Shown here piece by piece: positions 16,336 through 25,850 of a stretch of 64,000 nucleotides of DNA. The notes beneath the pieces were generated by a model that made no database searches, was not told the DNA's origin, and saw only the letters and a list, made by a program, of their open reading frames with translations. Source of the stretch: an uncultured Paenibacillaceae bacterium (GTDB taxonomy: Bacteria > Bacillota > Bacilli > Paenibacillales > K13); assembly GCA_913056365.1 (NCBI GenBank), contig CAJXLT010000001.1:124001-188000 (forward strand). The letters run 5' to 3'. The translations under genes and the position numbers were made by a program. Positions within the stretch are counted from its first letter, which is position 1. Each line of letters starts with the position of its first letter.

Positions 16336-17805
16336 ATGGCAGCAGCGTTGGAGCAAATCGCAGCTTCCAGTGGGTGGAAGATTTATAACAAATCGTTGCG
16401 TGTATATGAAGGGACAACACTTGCAATGGTGCGCGGCGAAGAGGAACGTAATCTGCTAGCTGTCGGCGATGGCAGCTTGTTCGATGATTTGGATGGAACG
16501 GTGATTGCGGACGGTGCGGCGAAGCTGGCCCCGTTGACGCATGCGAACAGGAAGGTTCTCAATCATTATTTCCCATATACGGTGCCGAGAGCGCTAGGTA
16601 CGGAGGTAGCAACGATCGGGCTGGGTGATCGGCTTGGCATCGCAGGTTCTGGCCATCTCCAAGCGGTGGAAGGGAAGCAGATTCTGCCTGTGTTGGCCCA
16701 GCAGAGCATTCGCGAGTTGAACTTGACCGGACGCAGCTATGAAGAGGTGCTCGATGCCGCTTGCTATGCGGTCTTTCAGGAAGGGTTCGAGGATGGCTTC
16801 GGCGCAGACGGCGACCACTTGAAGGTAGAGGCGGATATTGAGCTGGCGTTGCGGCTAGGCTTCACGATGCTGACGCTGGACTGCTCCGAGCATATTGATA
16901 ACGATGTCGCGAATATGGACGAAGGACAATTGCAGCGCGCGTATGCTGCTATCCCATCAGCGACGCGGGAGCGGTACGAGCAGCGTTATGGCGGCAAGAG
17001 CTTTGCCGTTGGCGAATCGGCGATCCAGTTCGAAGTGGCAACCTTGCAAAGCTATGTGTGCATATATGGCAAGGCGATTGACTTCATGGAACGAATTTAT
17101 AAGCAATATATCGTGTCAGCAGGTCGGGACATTGACTTCGAAATCTCGATCGATGAGACATTGACACCGACAGACCCGGCGGCGCACTTCATGGTTGCGC
17201 AGGAGCTTAAGGATCGCGGTGTGGACATTTACAGTATGGCACCCCGCTTCTGTGGAGAGTTCCAGAAAGGCATCGACTATATCGGAGATCTGACTCAGTT
17301 CGAGCAGGAGCTGAAGGTGCATGCAGCTATAGTCGACCACTTCGGCTACAAGCTGAGCATCCATTCCGGCAGCGACAAGTTCAGCGTATTTCCGGTGATC
17401 GGCAAGCATACGTCCGGTCGTTTCCATGTGAAGACAGCGGGAACGAACTGGCTAGAGGCTGTGCGCACTGTGGCGCAGGTGAACCCGTCCCTGTATCGTC
17501 GTATGCATGCCTATGCGCTGGAGCATGTGGAGGAGGCGCTGGCGTATTACCATGTGTCGATGCGGCTAGAGGAGATTGCTCCGCTCGATCAGACTGTAGA
17601 CGCGCAGCTTCCAGCTTATATGGACGAGGATAACGCGCGGCAGCTCATTCATATTACGTACGGTCTGTTGCTGCAAGCGAAGGATGAGCAAGGCAAGCCT
17701 CTGTTTAAGACGAAATTTTACCAGACACTGTATGAGCAAGAGGAAGCTTACGCCGAGTCGCTGCGTCGGCACATTGGTCGCCATCTGGAATTGTTAGGGA
17801 AATAA
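16336..17805 (+). CDS. uxaE: Tagaturonate epimerase (UxaE family)
   Basis: The 489-residue protein matches the UxaE family, first described in Thermotoga, which interconverts D-tagaturonate and D-fructuronate. Visible family segments include DGDHLKVEADIELALRLGFTM, the acidic DCSEHIDND, GREID-type DIDFEISIDETLTPT, and the C-terminal HSGSDKFSVFPVIGKHTSGRFHVKTAGTNWLEA with several possible metal ligands. GAGGAG lies seven bases before ATG 16336; the frame extends to 16186, but that stretch has no ribosome-binding site. It forms an operon with the uronate isomerase 19 bases downstream and would let galacturonate carbon enter the glucuronate branch. Confidence 0.88.
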   Translation: MAAALEQIAASSGWKIYNKSLRVYEGTTLAMVRGEEERNLLAVGDGSLFDDLDGTVIADGAAKLAPLTHANRKVLNHYFPYTVPRALGTEVATIGLGDRLGIAGSGHLQAVEGKQILPVLAQQSIRELNLTGRSYEEVLDAACYAVFQEGFEDGFGADGDHLKVEADIELALRLGFTMLTLDCSEHIDNDVANMDEGQLQRAYAAIPSATRERYEQRYGGKSFAVGESAIQFEVATLQSYVCIYGKAIDFMERIYKQYIVSAGRDIDFEISIDETLTPTDPAAHFMVAQELKDRGVDIYSMAPRFCGEFQKGIDYIGDLTQFEQELKVHAAIVDHFGYKLSIHSGSDKFSVFPVIGKHTSGRFHVKTAGTNWLEAVRTVAQVNPSLYRRMHAYALEHVEEALAYYHVSMRLEEIAPLDQTVDAQLPAYMDEDNARQLIHITYGLLLQAKDEQGKPLFKTKFYQTLYEQEEAYAESLRRHIGRHLELLGK

Positions 17806-17824
17806 TTGATAAGGAGGAAATACC

Positions 17825-19126
17825 GTGAACATACATTCGAAGGAAGCATTGGCAGCAGCCGTGAAGGAGATCGTAACGAAGCAAAAAGTGACCGATATGC
17901 ATACACACTTGTACCCGCCGCATTTCGGTGATTTGCTGCTATGGGGTGTCGATGAACTGTTAACGTATCACTACTTGGTGGCAGAAGTTATGCGCTGGTC
18001 GGACATTCCAGTGGAGGACTTCTGGAATTTTAGCAAGCAGGAGCAAGCGGAGCTGATCTGGAGCAAGCTGTTCATCGAGCATTCGCCGATTAGTGAAGCG
18101 TGCAGAGGTGTATTGACGACACTGCAAGGCTTCGGATTAGACACGAGCATGAGAGATTTGGCGGCTTATCGGGAGGCATTCGCGAAGCAGGACGCTTATG
18201 GACAGGTGGAACAAGTGCTGGAGCTGGCGAATGTAGATCATGTCGTGATGACGAACGATCCATTCGATGATCGGGAACGCGCACGCTGGCTGGATGGCGA
18301 GCAGACGGATAGCCGCTTTCACGCGGTGCTGCGCCTGGACCCGTTGCTGAATGATTATGCGAATACGAAGCATCGTCTGAGGAAATGGGGATATGCCGTA
18401 GAGGATGCGTGGACGGAACAATCCATACAGGAGGTAACGCGCTTCCTGAACGATTGGATCATACGGATGAAGCCGTTATACATGGCGGTGTCCCTGCCGC
18501 CTACGTTCGCATTCCCGGAAGAGTCAGACCGCGGCCGTATATTGCGCGACTGTATTCTGCCGCTGTCGAAGGCGAACAGCTTGCCGTTCGCGATGATGAT
18601 CGGTGTGAAGAAGAAGGTACATCCGGCGCTCGGTGATGCAGGCGACTATGTGGCGAAGGCGAGTACGGAGCCGCTGGAGCATCTGCTTGCCCATTATCCG
18701 GACAACAAGTTCATCGTAACGATGCTGGCACGGGAGAATCAGCATGAGCTCTGCGTGCTGGCGCGCAAGTTCCGCAATTTGATGATCTTCGGCTGCTGGT
18801 GGTTCATGAACAATCCGGTTATCATTGAGGAAATGACACGTATGCGCACAGAGCTGGTCGGGCTGAGCATGGTGCCGCAGCATTCGGATGCACGGGTGCT
18901 CGACCAGTTGATCTACAAGTGGAAGCATTCCAAGGCGTTGATCGCCAAGGTGCTGATTGACAAATACAGTGATCTGCTGGACACCGGCTGGACGATAGAG
19001 CGGCAGGAGATTGAGCGTGATGTGGCCGACTTGTTCCGCAACAACTTCTGGCGCTTCATCGGTCGGGAAGACATGATCGAGGTTCCCGCTTCGTCCGGTG
19101 CAGAGGCGCCCGCTCGCGTTCGTTAG
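17825..19126 (+). CDS. uxaC: Glucuronate/galacturonate isomerase (UxaC-like, amidohydrolase fold)
   Basis: The protein has 433 residues. The MHTHLYP motif near residue 25 is the His-x-His metal site of the amidohydrolase superfamily, and further family features are VDHVVMTNDPFDD, RLDPLL, VSLPPTFAFPEES and NFWRFIGRE near the end. UxaC converts D-glucuronate to D-fructuronate and D-galacturonate to D-tagaturonate. It is somewhat shorter than E. coli UxaC (about 470). AAGGAGG precedes a GTG start (17825). The position after uxaE supports the role: its product tagaturonate is the UxaE substrate. Confidence 0.82.
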   Translation: MNIHSKEALAAAVKEIVTKQKVTDMHTHLYPPHFGDLLLWGVDELLTYHYLVAEVMRWSDIPVEDFWNFSKQEQAELIWSKLFIEHSPISEACRGVLTTLQGFGLDTSMRDLAAYREAFAKQDAYGQVEQVLELANVDHVVMTNDPFDDRERARWLDGEQTDSRFHAVLRLDPLLNDYANTKHRLRKWGYAVEDAWTEQSIQEVTRFLNDWIIRMKPLYMAVSLPPTFAFPEESDRGRILRDCILPLSKANSLPFAMMIGVKKKVHPALGDAGDYVAKASTEPLEHLLAHYPDNKFIVTMLARENQHELCVLARKFRNLMIFGCWWFMNNPVIIEEMTRMRTELVGLSMVPQHSDARVLDQLIYKWKHSKALIAKVLIDKYSDLLDTGWTIERQEIERDVADLFRNNFWRFIGREDMIEVPASSGAEAPARVR

Positions 19127-19421
19127 CTGTAACAGATGCATAAGTGCAGGAATGTTCTTAGAGAAGACAATTTCCTCAGCTTGGCAAGGTACTGTGGCAT
19201 TTATTTGGACCAGGGGAGCAGGTTGTGAAGCCCGTAGTTGCGAAAAATGATGCGAAAGTGCAGAAATCTTCTTCGATATTGACGTCAAATTTGAAAGTTA
19301 CTGCGAATGTGCAGGCTTCGACTGTTCAATCAGCCTAATATGGTGCGATTTAGGAACAAAAGATGCATATTCGCAGGTAATTCAATAAAATGTTCAAATT
19401 CGGGAGGGAAAACTGTAATTT

Positions 19422-19661
19422 CGCAGGTATTGTTGCGCAACCGCATGAGCGTTGGTCAGAACGCAGGTATTGTTGCGCAACCGCATGAGCGTTGGTCAGA
19501 ACGCAGGTATTGTTGCGCAATCGCATGAGCGTTGGTCAGAACGCAGGTATTGTTGCGCGACCGCATGAGCGTCGGTCAGAACGCAGGCATTCTTGCGCGA
19601 CCACGGGAGTGTCGGTTCGAACGCGGCTATTCGTGCGAGTTGCGCCGAGTGTCGGTTCGAA
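19422..19661. repeat. Six 40-bp tandem repeats upstream of the GH105 gene
   Basis: Units start at 19422, 19462, 19502, 19542, 19582 and 19622. Units 1 and 2 are identical, unit 3 differs at one base, and units 4-6 diverge progressively towards the gene. Each early unit carries the 10-base palindrome GTTGCGCAAC. The unit is not a multiple of three, so it is not coding. The remaining gap 19127-19421 has no gene; it holds loose copies of a CCTGCGAA/TTCGCAGG motif. Confidence 0.9.
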
Positions 19662-19699
19662 AGCGGAAATAGAAATGAAAGCAACAGGGAGGAACGAGG

Positions 19700-20851
19700 A
19701 TGAGTACGGAACAGAAGCCGTCCGGAAAAGCGTTGGCGCAGCAGTACCAGTACGCCGAGCTGTCTCCTCTTGAATGGGGGATGGAGGCGTGTCACGCGTT
19801 GATGGCGACCTATACGCCGGAAGAGCTGCCGCCAGCGGGAAGATGGCATTACCATCAAGGTGTGTTCTTGTTCGGCATGCAGCGAGTTTGGGAGCTAACC
19901 GGGCGTAGAGAATTTGTGGACTATATCAAACAATACGTAGACTGCCTTGTTGATCCGCAGGGCAATGTTGTGTGCGAGAAGGGCGAGCTCGATTCGATAC
20001 AGGCCGGCTTACTGTTGTTCGTGCTGGATCGGGAATATGGCCATCCGCGCTACAAGCAAGCTGCGGATAAGCTGCTTGCGCTGTTCCCAACGTTCAACCG
20101 CACATCGGAAGGCGGGTTCTGGCACAAGGATAAGTACCCATATCAGATGTGGCTGGACGGGTTATACATGGGCGGATCCTTCGCGATGGCTTACGCCAAG
20201 CAGTACAATGAGCCCATGCTCTACGAGCAGGTATTGGAGCAGGAGCGTCTTATGCGCAAGCATACGAAGGATGCTCGGACCGGATTGTATTACCATGCTT
20301 GGGATGAGAGCCGCAGCATGCCATGGGCGAACCCGGAGACAGGACGTTCGCCGGAATTTTGGGGTCGGGCGATCGGCTGGATCGGCTTGGCCCTGCTCGA
20401 TTTCCTAGACCTGTTGCCCGCAGATCATCAGGCACGGCCTACCTTGATTCGAGAAGTGCAAAAACTGGCGAGAGCGCTCGTTCCATATCAGGATGAGGCA
20501 TCCGGACTGTGGTATCAGATCGTCGACAAGGGCGATAGAGCGGACAATTGGCTTGAAACATCTTGTTCGAGCTTGTTCGTATATACATTGGCCAAGGGCA
20601 TTCGAATGGGATATCTGGACAAATCTCTGGCAGAGCCAGCACGTAAGGGCTATCAAGGTTTGCTTGGCAAGGTGTATGAAGACGATCAAGGCAAGCTGAT
20701 TGTGCCGGATATATGCATTGGCACAGGGGTTGGCGACTACGCCCACTATGTCGCAAGGCCGTGCAGTGAGAACGACCTGCATGGTGTCGGCGCATTCGTA
20801 TTGGCATGCGTAGAGATGCAAGGGCTGGAAGCTGAACTCGGGAAACAGTAG
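19700..20851 (+). CDS. GH105 unsaturated rhamnogalacturonyl hydrolase
   Basis: The 383-residue protein has the (alpha/alpha)6 barrel pattern of YteR/YesR. The catalytic Asp lies in WLDGLYMGG (about residue 153), and further active-site segments are GRWHYHQGVF, GFWHKDKYPYQMW, FWGRAIGWIG, YQIVDKGDRADNWLETSCSS and ICIGTGVGDY. The family removes the 4,5-unsaturated galacturonyl residue from rhamnogalacturonan lyase products. There is no signal peptide, so it acts in the cytoplasm on imported disaccharides. GGGAGG precedes ATG 19700. Confidence 0.93.
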   Translation: MSTEQKPSGKALAQQYQYAELSPLEWGMEACHALMATYTPEELPPAGRWHYHQGVFLFGMQRVWELTGRREFVDYIKQYVDCLVDPQGNVVCEKGELDSIQAGLLLFVLDREYGHPRYKQAADKLLALFPTFNRTSEGGFWHKDKYPYQMWLDGLYMGGSFAMAYAKQYNEPMLYEQVLEQERLMRKHTKDARTGLYYHAWDESRSMPWANPETGRSPEFWGRAIGWIGLALLDFLDLLPADHQARPTLIREVQKLARALVPYQDEASGLWYQIVDKGDRADNWLETSCSSLFVYTLAKGIRMGYLDKSLAEPARKGYQGLLGKVYEDDQGKLIVPDICIGTGVGDYAHYVARPCSENDLHGVGAFVLACVEMQGLEAELGKQ

Positions 20852-21042
20852 ATGATGCAGCTAAGGCGCAATCCTCGGAGGTAACGGGGGGATTAAGGTG
20901 TATCCCCAGACAAGCAAGAGTTGCAAGTACAATCATGCCAATATTCAGGATTAAGTGAGAAAAAGATTTGCACAATCAAGCGAATAATCGTGGTAAGATA
21001 TAGGAGGAAGTCGCTCTGGAAGTCGAAAAGGGGGATGGGCAT

Positions 21043-23340
21043 TTGCACAGCAGAAGCTTGTTGACAAAAATGATCGTTGTCGGCTGCCTCATCAGCATTC
21101 TCCCTGTTGTCTTCGTTGGCACTTTCTCCTATGTGCGTTCATCGAGTCAAGTGCAGAAGCAGGTGAACGTCGCTGAGATGCAGTATATTAAGCAAGTGAA
21201 TTCGAATATTGAGCAAATCCTTATGACGGTCAATCATACGTTGACGAACTTAGTCGATTCCACGATCATGGCCGATGTTTTGCGTACGCCTCTCCGCGCA
21301 AGCGACTTCAAAATTTATAACGATCTGCGCAAGGAAATCAGTCATCTGCAATCGTTCGATACGAAGGTAGAGGACGTAATTCTGTTGAATGCAGAGCAGA
21401 ACTGGCTAATCAAAAATTCGGGACTGTACCGCATGAATGAGCATGTGGACCATGAGAGGTTCGCGGCATTCTTCGCGCTGGAGCACAGTACGGCTTGGGT
21501 ATTGCTGGACAATCGGCACTTTCAGGACAAGATCTCCAATTCGAATTGTGCGTACACCGTCAGTCTAGTCAAGAAACTTCCTGTTCGCAAAGCAAATAAG
21601 AAAGCGCTTGCATTCGCGAACATTCCTGCTTGTGCCATTGCAGAACTCATTCAGACAGAAGGCAGCGAAGAAGTGATGATCGCTGATGCGTCCAATCGAA
21701 TTATCGCCCACAGTGATTCCGAATGGATCGGCAAGTCACTGAGCGAGACGGGATACTTCCACAGTGATGAGAGCTGGGAGGAAGCATCTGGTCAGTATCG
21801 TACAATGTATGAACACCATCCATATACAGTGACATATTACAAATCTGATTTTAACCAGTGGACGTATTTATCCATTGTCTCGATAGATGAGCTGACGCGG
21901 GAATCGAAGGAAATCGGTATTTTCACCTTTGTGATCGGTATGATCATCATCGTCGTCTCTGTCTGCTTCGTCTGGCTTTCGAGTAAGCGTCTGTATTCGC
22001 CCGTGCATAAGCTGCTGCAATTTATTACAGAGAACGGCAACGGGGAAACACGCAAGTCGAAAAACGAGCTGCAGATGATCGAGGAGCACATCCGTAATCT
22101 GTTCTCCTCCCATACCCGAATGGAATCAGAGATCAAGGATCACACGCAGCAAATTCGCACGCTGTTCTTGAATCGGCTGTTCACCGGAACGATTCGTTCG
22201 GCAGAGTTGAAGGAACGTCTAACTACCTTCGGCCTGGAACGGGCTGCGAATTGGAGAACGATGTCGGTGCTGACGCTGCAGATCGATACGTTGGACAATA
22301 CGCGGTATGACCAAGCAGATATAGAACTGCTCGCTTTCGCTGTATCGAATATTGTAGAGGAGACTGTTCCGAATGAGCAGCGGCTTCCTACAGTTTGGCT
22401 GGACCATACTCTTGTGCTGCTCATTGGCACAGAAGAGGATGCGGACGCATGGATGAATGACTATGTGTATCGGGTTACGGAGGAGCTTCAGGCTCATATT
22501 CAGGAATACCTAGACTTGATCGTCAGCATCGGCATCAGCTTGCCGTTCCATGCAGTGAAGAAGGCGCCGCGCGCTTATCAGGAAGGGCTGGAGGCGCTGA
22601 AGCATCGGATGCTGCTCGGCAAGGGCGTCATCGTACCGTTCCGCAATCTGAACGCTGGCAAGCATTCTGTGCTCTATCATTATCCGGTTCGAGCTGAGCT
22701 GGGACTGGTGGATGCGATCAAGTTAGCCGACGAGGAGGATGCTGTGCGGCAGCTTCGGATATGGATGGATCAAGCGTTCGAACGCGCGCAGTCTCCGCAG
22801 GAATATCAAGTATCGATCATGCGGCTGTTGAACAAGCTGCTCGTAACGCAGCAGGAGGCAGGCATCAGCTATGAACAGACAGGTGCTTATGGCAGTCCGT
22901 TGTATGAGGAACTGCTGTCCTTGCATATGCGCGAGGAAATCGAAGAGTGGTTCAAGGACAAAGTAATTGTACCGCTGCTGCATGTGTTCAGCGATCGCCG
23001 TGATTCCCAGTATCATACGATATCTGAACAGATCATTGATATGATCCAGCGATATTACGATACGGAGATTACTTTGGAGGAATGTGCCTCCAAGCTGCAT
23101 TACAATGCGAACTACTTAAGCAGTGTGTTTAAGAAGGAAACAGGATTAACCTTCAGCGAATACTTGACGAATTATCGTCTGGCGATGGCTAAGAGCTGGT
23201 TGGTCGATACCGAGATGACAATTCGAGAAATTGCTGAGAAGCTCAAGTATAACAATTCGCAAAATTTCATCCGTTCCTTCCGCAAGCTGGAAGGAATGAC
23301 GCCGGGTCATTATCGCGAGAAGTATAAGGAGACGTCGTAA
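21043..23340 (+). CDS. Membrane-bound AraC regulator with extracytoplasmic sensor (YesS type)
   Basis: The 765-residue protein has a first membrane segment at about 9-30, an extracytoplasmic Cache-like domain (about 40-285), a second membrane segment at about 293-315, a HAMP-like and coiled region, a central domain of about 240 residues and a C-terminal AraC DNA-binding domain (ITLEECASKLHYNANYLSSVF, MTIREIAEKLKYNNSQNFIRSF, MTPGHYREKY). In Paenibacillus and Bacillus such proteins sense sugars outside and control the adjacent transport genes, here the binding protein 35 bases downstream. The TTG start at 21043 follows AAAAGGGGG; ATG 21035 is out of frame. The 191-base gap upstream has no other feature. 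Confidence 0.9.
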   Translation: MHSRSLLTKMIVVGCLISILPVVFVGTFSYVRSSSQVQKQVNVAEMQYIKQVNSNIEQILMTVNHTLTNLVDSTIMADVLRTPLRASDFKIYNDLRKEISHLQSFDTKVEDVILLNAEQNWLIKNSGLYRMNEHVDHERFAAFFALEHSTAWVLLDNRHFQDKISNSNCAYTVSLVKKLPVRKANKKALAFANIPACAIAELIQTEGSEEVMIADASNRIIAHSDSEWIGKSLSETGYFHSDESWEEASGQYRTMYEHHPYTVTYYKSDFNQWTYLSIVSIDELTRESKEIGIFTFVIGMIIIVVSVCFVWLSSKRLYSPVHKLLQFITENGNGETRKSKNELQMIEEHIRNLFSSHTRMESEIKDHTQQIRTLFLNRLFTGTIRSAELKERLTTFGLERAANWRTMSVLTLQIDTLDNTRYDQADIELLAFAVSNIVEETVPNEQRLPTVWLDHTLVLLIGTEEDADAWMNDYVYRVTEELQAHIQEYLDLIVSIGISLPFHAVKKAPRAYQEGLEALKHRMLLGKGVIVPFRNLNAGKHSVLYHYPVRAELGLVDAIKLADEEDAVRQLRIWMDQAFERAQSPQEYQVSIMRLLNKLLVTQQEAGISYEQTGAYGSPLYEELLSLHMREEIEEWFKDKVIVPLLHVFSDRRDSQYHTISEQIIDMIQRYYDTEITLEECASKLHYNANYLSSVFKKETGLTFSEYLTNYRLAMAKSWLVDTEMTIREIAEKLKYNNSQNFIRSFRKLEGMTPGHYREKYKETS

Positions 23341-23375
23341 TGCGCTAGAGAAGCGGGAGAGGAGGGACTCGGGGC

Positions 23376-24887
23376 ATGCGTACAAGGTGGGGGCAATTGC
23401 TGGTATGCGTCATACTCGTGTGGAACGTTGCGGCTTGCAGTTCGATCGGCGAGGAGGAGAAGCAGACCGCAGATGACAATGAGAATAAGGCAACGATCAG
23501 CATGATGGCCAATTTGTTCACCCGGGAATCGCCGTCAGACTTGCTCTTGACGCTGATCGAGGAGGAGACAGGGACAGAGCTGGACATCACCTGGGTGCCG
23601 ATTGAGGCTTATGTTGACAAGCTGAACAGCTCCTTCTCTACCCGTACGCTCCCGCAGGTCGTCTATTTGAAGAACCAATCGACCTTCCAACATATTAAGG
23701 AGCTTATCTATGAAGGGCACTTCTGGGAGATTGGTCCTTACCTGCAGGAGTATGACAATCTCAGCAAGTTGAAGCCGAGCATTCTCGCCAATACAGAGGT
23801 GAACGGTAAGATCTATGCGCTCTATCTGGGCCGTCCGTTGGCTAGACAAGGTGTCATTTACCGTAAAGACTGGGCGGATCATCTTGGCCTAGACACGCCT
23901 GGTGATGTTGAGGAGCTATACGAGATGTTGCGCGCATTTACCGAGTATGACCCGGATGGCAACGGTCAGGCTGATACGATGGGCTTGAGTGATCGCAATG
24001 ATCTAGTCTATGGCGCGTTCAAGACAGTTGCCTCGTACTTCGGTACGCCGAACTATTGGGGGGTGAAGGACGATAGACTGCAGCCGGAGTTCATGTTCCC
24101 GGCTTATCGGCAGACGATGGATTACTTCCGCAGACTAGTCAAGAATGGCTATATGAACGCAGATTTTCCGTTGACGAGCAAGAACAATCAGTGGGATTTG
24201 TTCGTACAGGGCAAGGCAGGTGTATATATTGGCTCTCTGGAAGATGTGCAGCGCTTGCAGCAAGAGCTTGCGCGTCATGACACGGAGGCGGAATTGGATG
24301 TGCAGAGTCTGATTGCCGGACCGACTGGCCAATATGGGATTTGGGCGATTCCGGGTTATGGGAACGTTCTCTTGTTCCCGAAGGAATCGGTCAGGACTGA
24401 GGAGGAGCTTCGGCGTATTCTGGCCTTCTATGATGCGATGATGACACCGAAGATTGCCAATTTAATGTTCTGGGGAATCGAAGGCAGACATTATACGATC
24501 GAGGACGGTAAGGCTGTGGAGAGCGAAGACCATGCCCGGATCGACCTAGAGGTTCGCAATTACCGCGGGCTCTTGATCGGCGAACCGGAGACGAATGGTC
24601 GTTATGTGGCGAGCCGAACAGTTCCAGCAGCTGTCAAGGCAGAAACGTTAATTGACTTGAATGAACAGTATGTGATCCAAGACCCGACCGGTCCGCTCTA
24701 TTCGCCGACAGATGTGGAGAAGGGCGCGCTGTTGCAGGAAATTATAACGAATGCTACCTATGAATATATATTAGGAGATATGGATGGCGAAGGGTTCGAT
24801 GCCGCGATTCAATCTTGGCTCGATCAAGGCGGCGCGCAGATGATGCAGGAATACAATCGAGAATATCGGAATCACATGCGTAAGTAG
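23376..24887 (+). CDS. Sugar ABC transporter substrate-binding lipoprotein, copy 1
   Basis: The 503-residue protein has a short lipoprotein signal (LVCVILVWNVAAC, Cys at about residue 21) and the fold of family 1 extracellular binding proteins of LplA/YtcQ type. It is clearly paralogous to the protein encoded at 25851, sharing long identical runs such as YLGRPLARQG and GEPETNGRY. It has almost no linker after the lipobox. The start is supported by GGAGAGGAGGG upstream. The membrane-bound AraC gene lies directly before it. It probably captures pectin-derived oligosaccharides for the permease pair at 27542-29396. Confidence 0.9.
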   Translation: MRTRWGQLLVCVILVWNVAACSSIGEEEKQTADDNENKATISMMANLFTRESPSDLLLTLIEEETGTELDITWVPIEAYVDKLNSSFSTRTLPQVVYLKNQSTFQHIKELIYEGHFWEIGPYLQEYDNLSKLKPSILANTEVNGKIYALYLGRPLARQGVIYRKDWADHLGLDTPGDVEELYEMLRAFTEYDPDGNGQADTMGLSDRNDLVYGAFKTVASYFGTPNYWGVKDDRLQPEFMFPAYRQTMDYFRRLVKNGYMNADFPLTSKNNQWDLFVQGKAGVYIGSLEDVQRLQQELARHDTEAELDVQSLIAGPTGQYGIWAIPGYGNVLLFPKESVRTEEELRRILAFYDAMMTPKIANLMFWGIEGRHYTIEDGKAVESEDHARIDLEVRNYRGLLIGEPETNGRYVASRTVPAAVKAETLIDLNEQYVIQDPTGPLYSPTDVEKGALLQEIITNATYEYILGDMDGEGFDAAIQSWLDQGGAQMMQEYNREYRNHMRK

Positions 24888-25167
24888 TCGAAATGTCTGC
24901 ACACTCTTGTCCCAGATATGAATGCGAGACTATCCCATGTAGTTAGCGATGAACCGAGAGTTAATCTAATTATTACAATATTTGTATTTTATGTAACTAA
25001 ATGATGTTCATGTGCATACGCATTGTTCTAAACTGATGATGAAATTAGCTTCTTGACGCATGATGAAATGGACTCGGGGAGCAGCTTTTATATGACTTGA
25101 CTTTTATATGACTTAAAGAGAATCTGGCAGTTTGAATTCGGCGGTTCGTCATAGGGTACTAGGTATA

Positions 25168-25357
25168 TTTAACGGGAAATCACGGCTTTATTTGATACGA
25201 ATTAGCAAAATCATGGGTGATAGCAGACTTTAGTGGTCGTATTGATGCCCCGAGACCTGTCCGAGGGCGAATTATGATGAAATAAGTCCGAATATTTCCG
25301 CTTTGATTCCGATCATTCAGCCACCTCCGCAATAAGACCACAATTTCCCGCTAATAG
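25168..25357. repeat. Dispersed intergenic repeat, cluster A
   Basis: One plus-strand copy (25168-25194, TTTAACGGGAAATCACGGCT followed by TTATTTG) and two minus-strand copies (25281-25307 and 25331-25357, the latter AATAAGACCACAATTTCCCG then CTAATAG). They share the core TTAGCGGGAAAT-N-TGTGGTCTTATT with copies at 32.6 kb and 48.4 kb. No gene lies in 24888-25850. Confidence 0.65.
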
Positions 25358-25367
25358 TTGCTCCCCC

Positions 25368-25700
25368 GTCAAGCGCCCCAGCAAGCGCACCGTTGATCGT
25401 CCTCATCGATCACCCCCAATGTGCACCCCATCGAACAGCTCTATTGAACACTTCTATCGAACACCCTCATCAAGCATCCTCGTCGATCACCCCATCGAGT
25501 GCCCAATTGAACGCCTCCATTGTTTGTTCCCTAACGAGCACTCAATCGAACACCCTCATCAAGCATCCTCATCGAACACCCCATCGAGTGCTTCCATAGA
25601 ATGCTCCATTAAGTACCTCCATTGAACGTCCTCATCGACTCCCCCCATCAAGTGCTCCATTAAGCAACTCTATCTACCACCTCCATCATAATACCCATAA
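25368..25700. repeat. Imperfect 12-13-bp tandem repeat array, about 26 units
   Basis: Units follow the pattern ATCGAACACCCTC, alternating with variants such as ATCAAGCATCCTC, ATTGAACGCCTCC and ATCGAGTGCCCA. Within the array a 47-base block is repeated at 25456-25502 and 25545-25591. The plus strand is strongly C/T-rich. Unit lengths of 12 and 13 break any reading frame, so it is not coding. Confidence 0.85.
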
Positions 25701-25817
25701 TCATTAGGTCAGGTTCGCACCGCTATCTGTTGAAAAGCCTTATGCAGCAAGGGATTGTGCGAGTCAGATGAGTTCAGGATTATGTACGTAACGTGCACCT
25801 CCAGCTTATGATTGCTG

Positions 25818-25831
25818 TGAAAGCGATATCA
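25818..25831 (+). promoter_or_regulatory. Catabolite-responsive element (cre) before binding protein copy 2
   Basis: TGAAAGCGATATCA fits the CcpA cre consensus TGNAANCGNNNNCA. It lies 19 bases before the start codon, next to the ribosome-binding site, a position where CcpA would block transcription. Confidence 0.6.
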
Positions 25832-25850
25832 TCAAATTGGAGGTCGAACA

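Noticed and set aside
19422-19661. CRISPR-like array
   Set aside because: Repeats are directly adjacent 40-bp units with no unique spacers and no cas genes nearby, so this is a tandem repeat.
24888-25167. Possible gene before the repeat clusters
   Set aside because: All frames are short and lack start signals; only a local duplication of CTTTTATATGACTT is visible.
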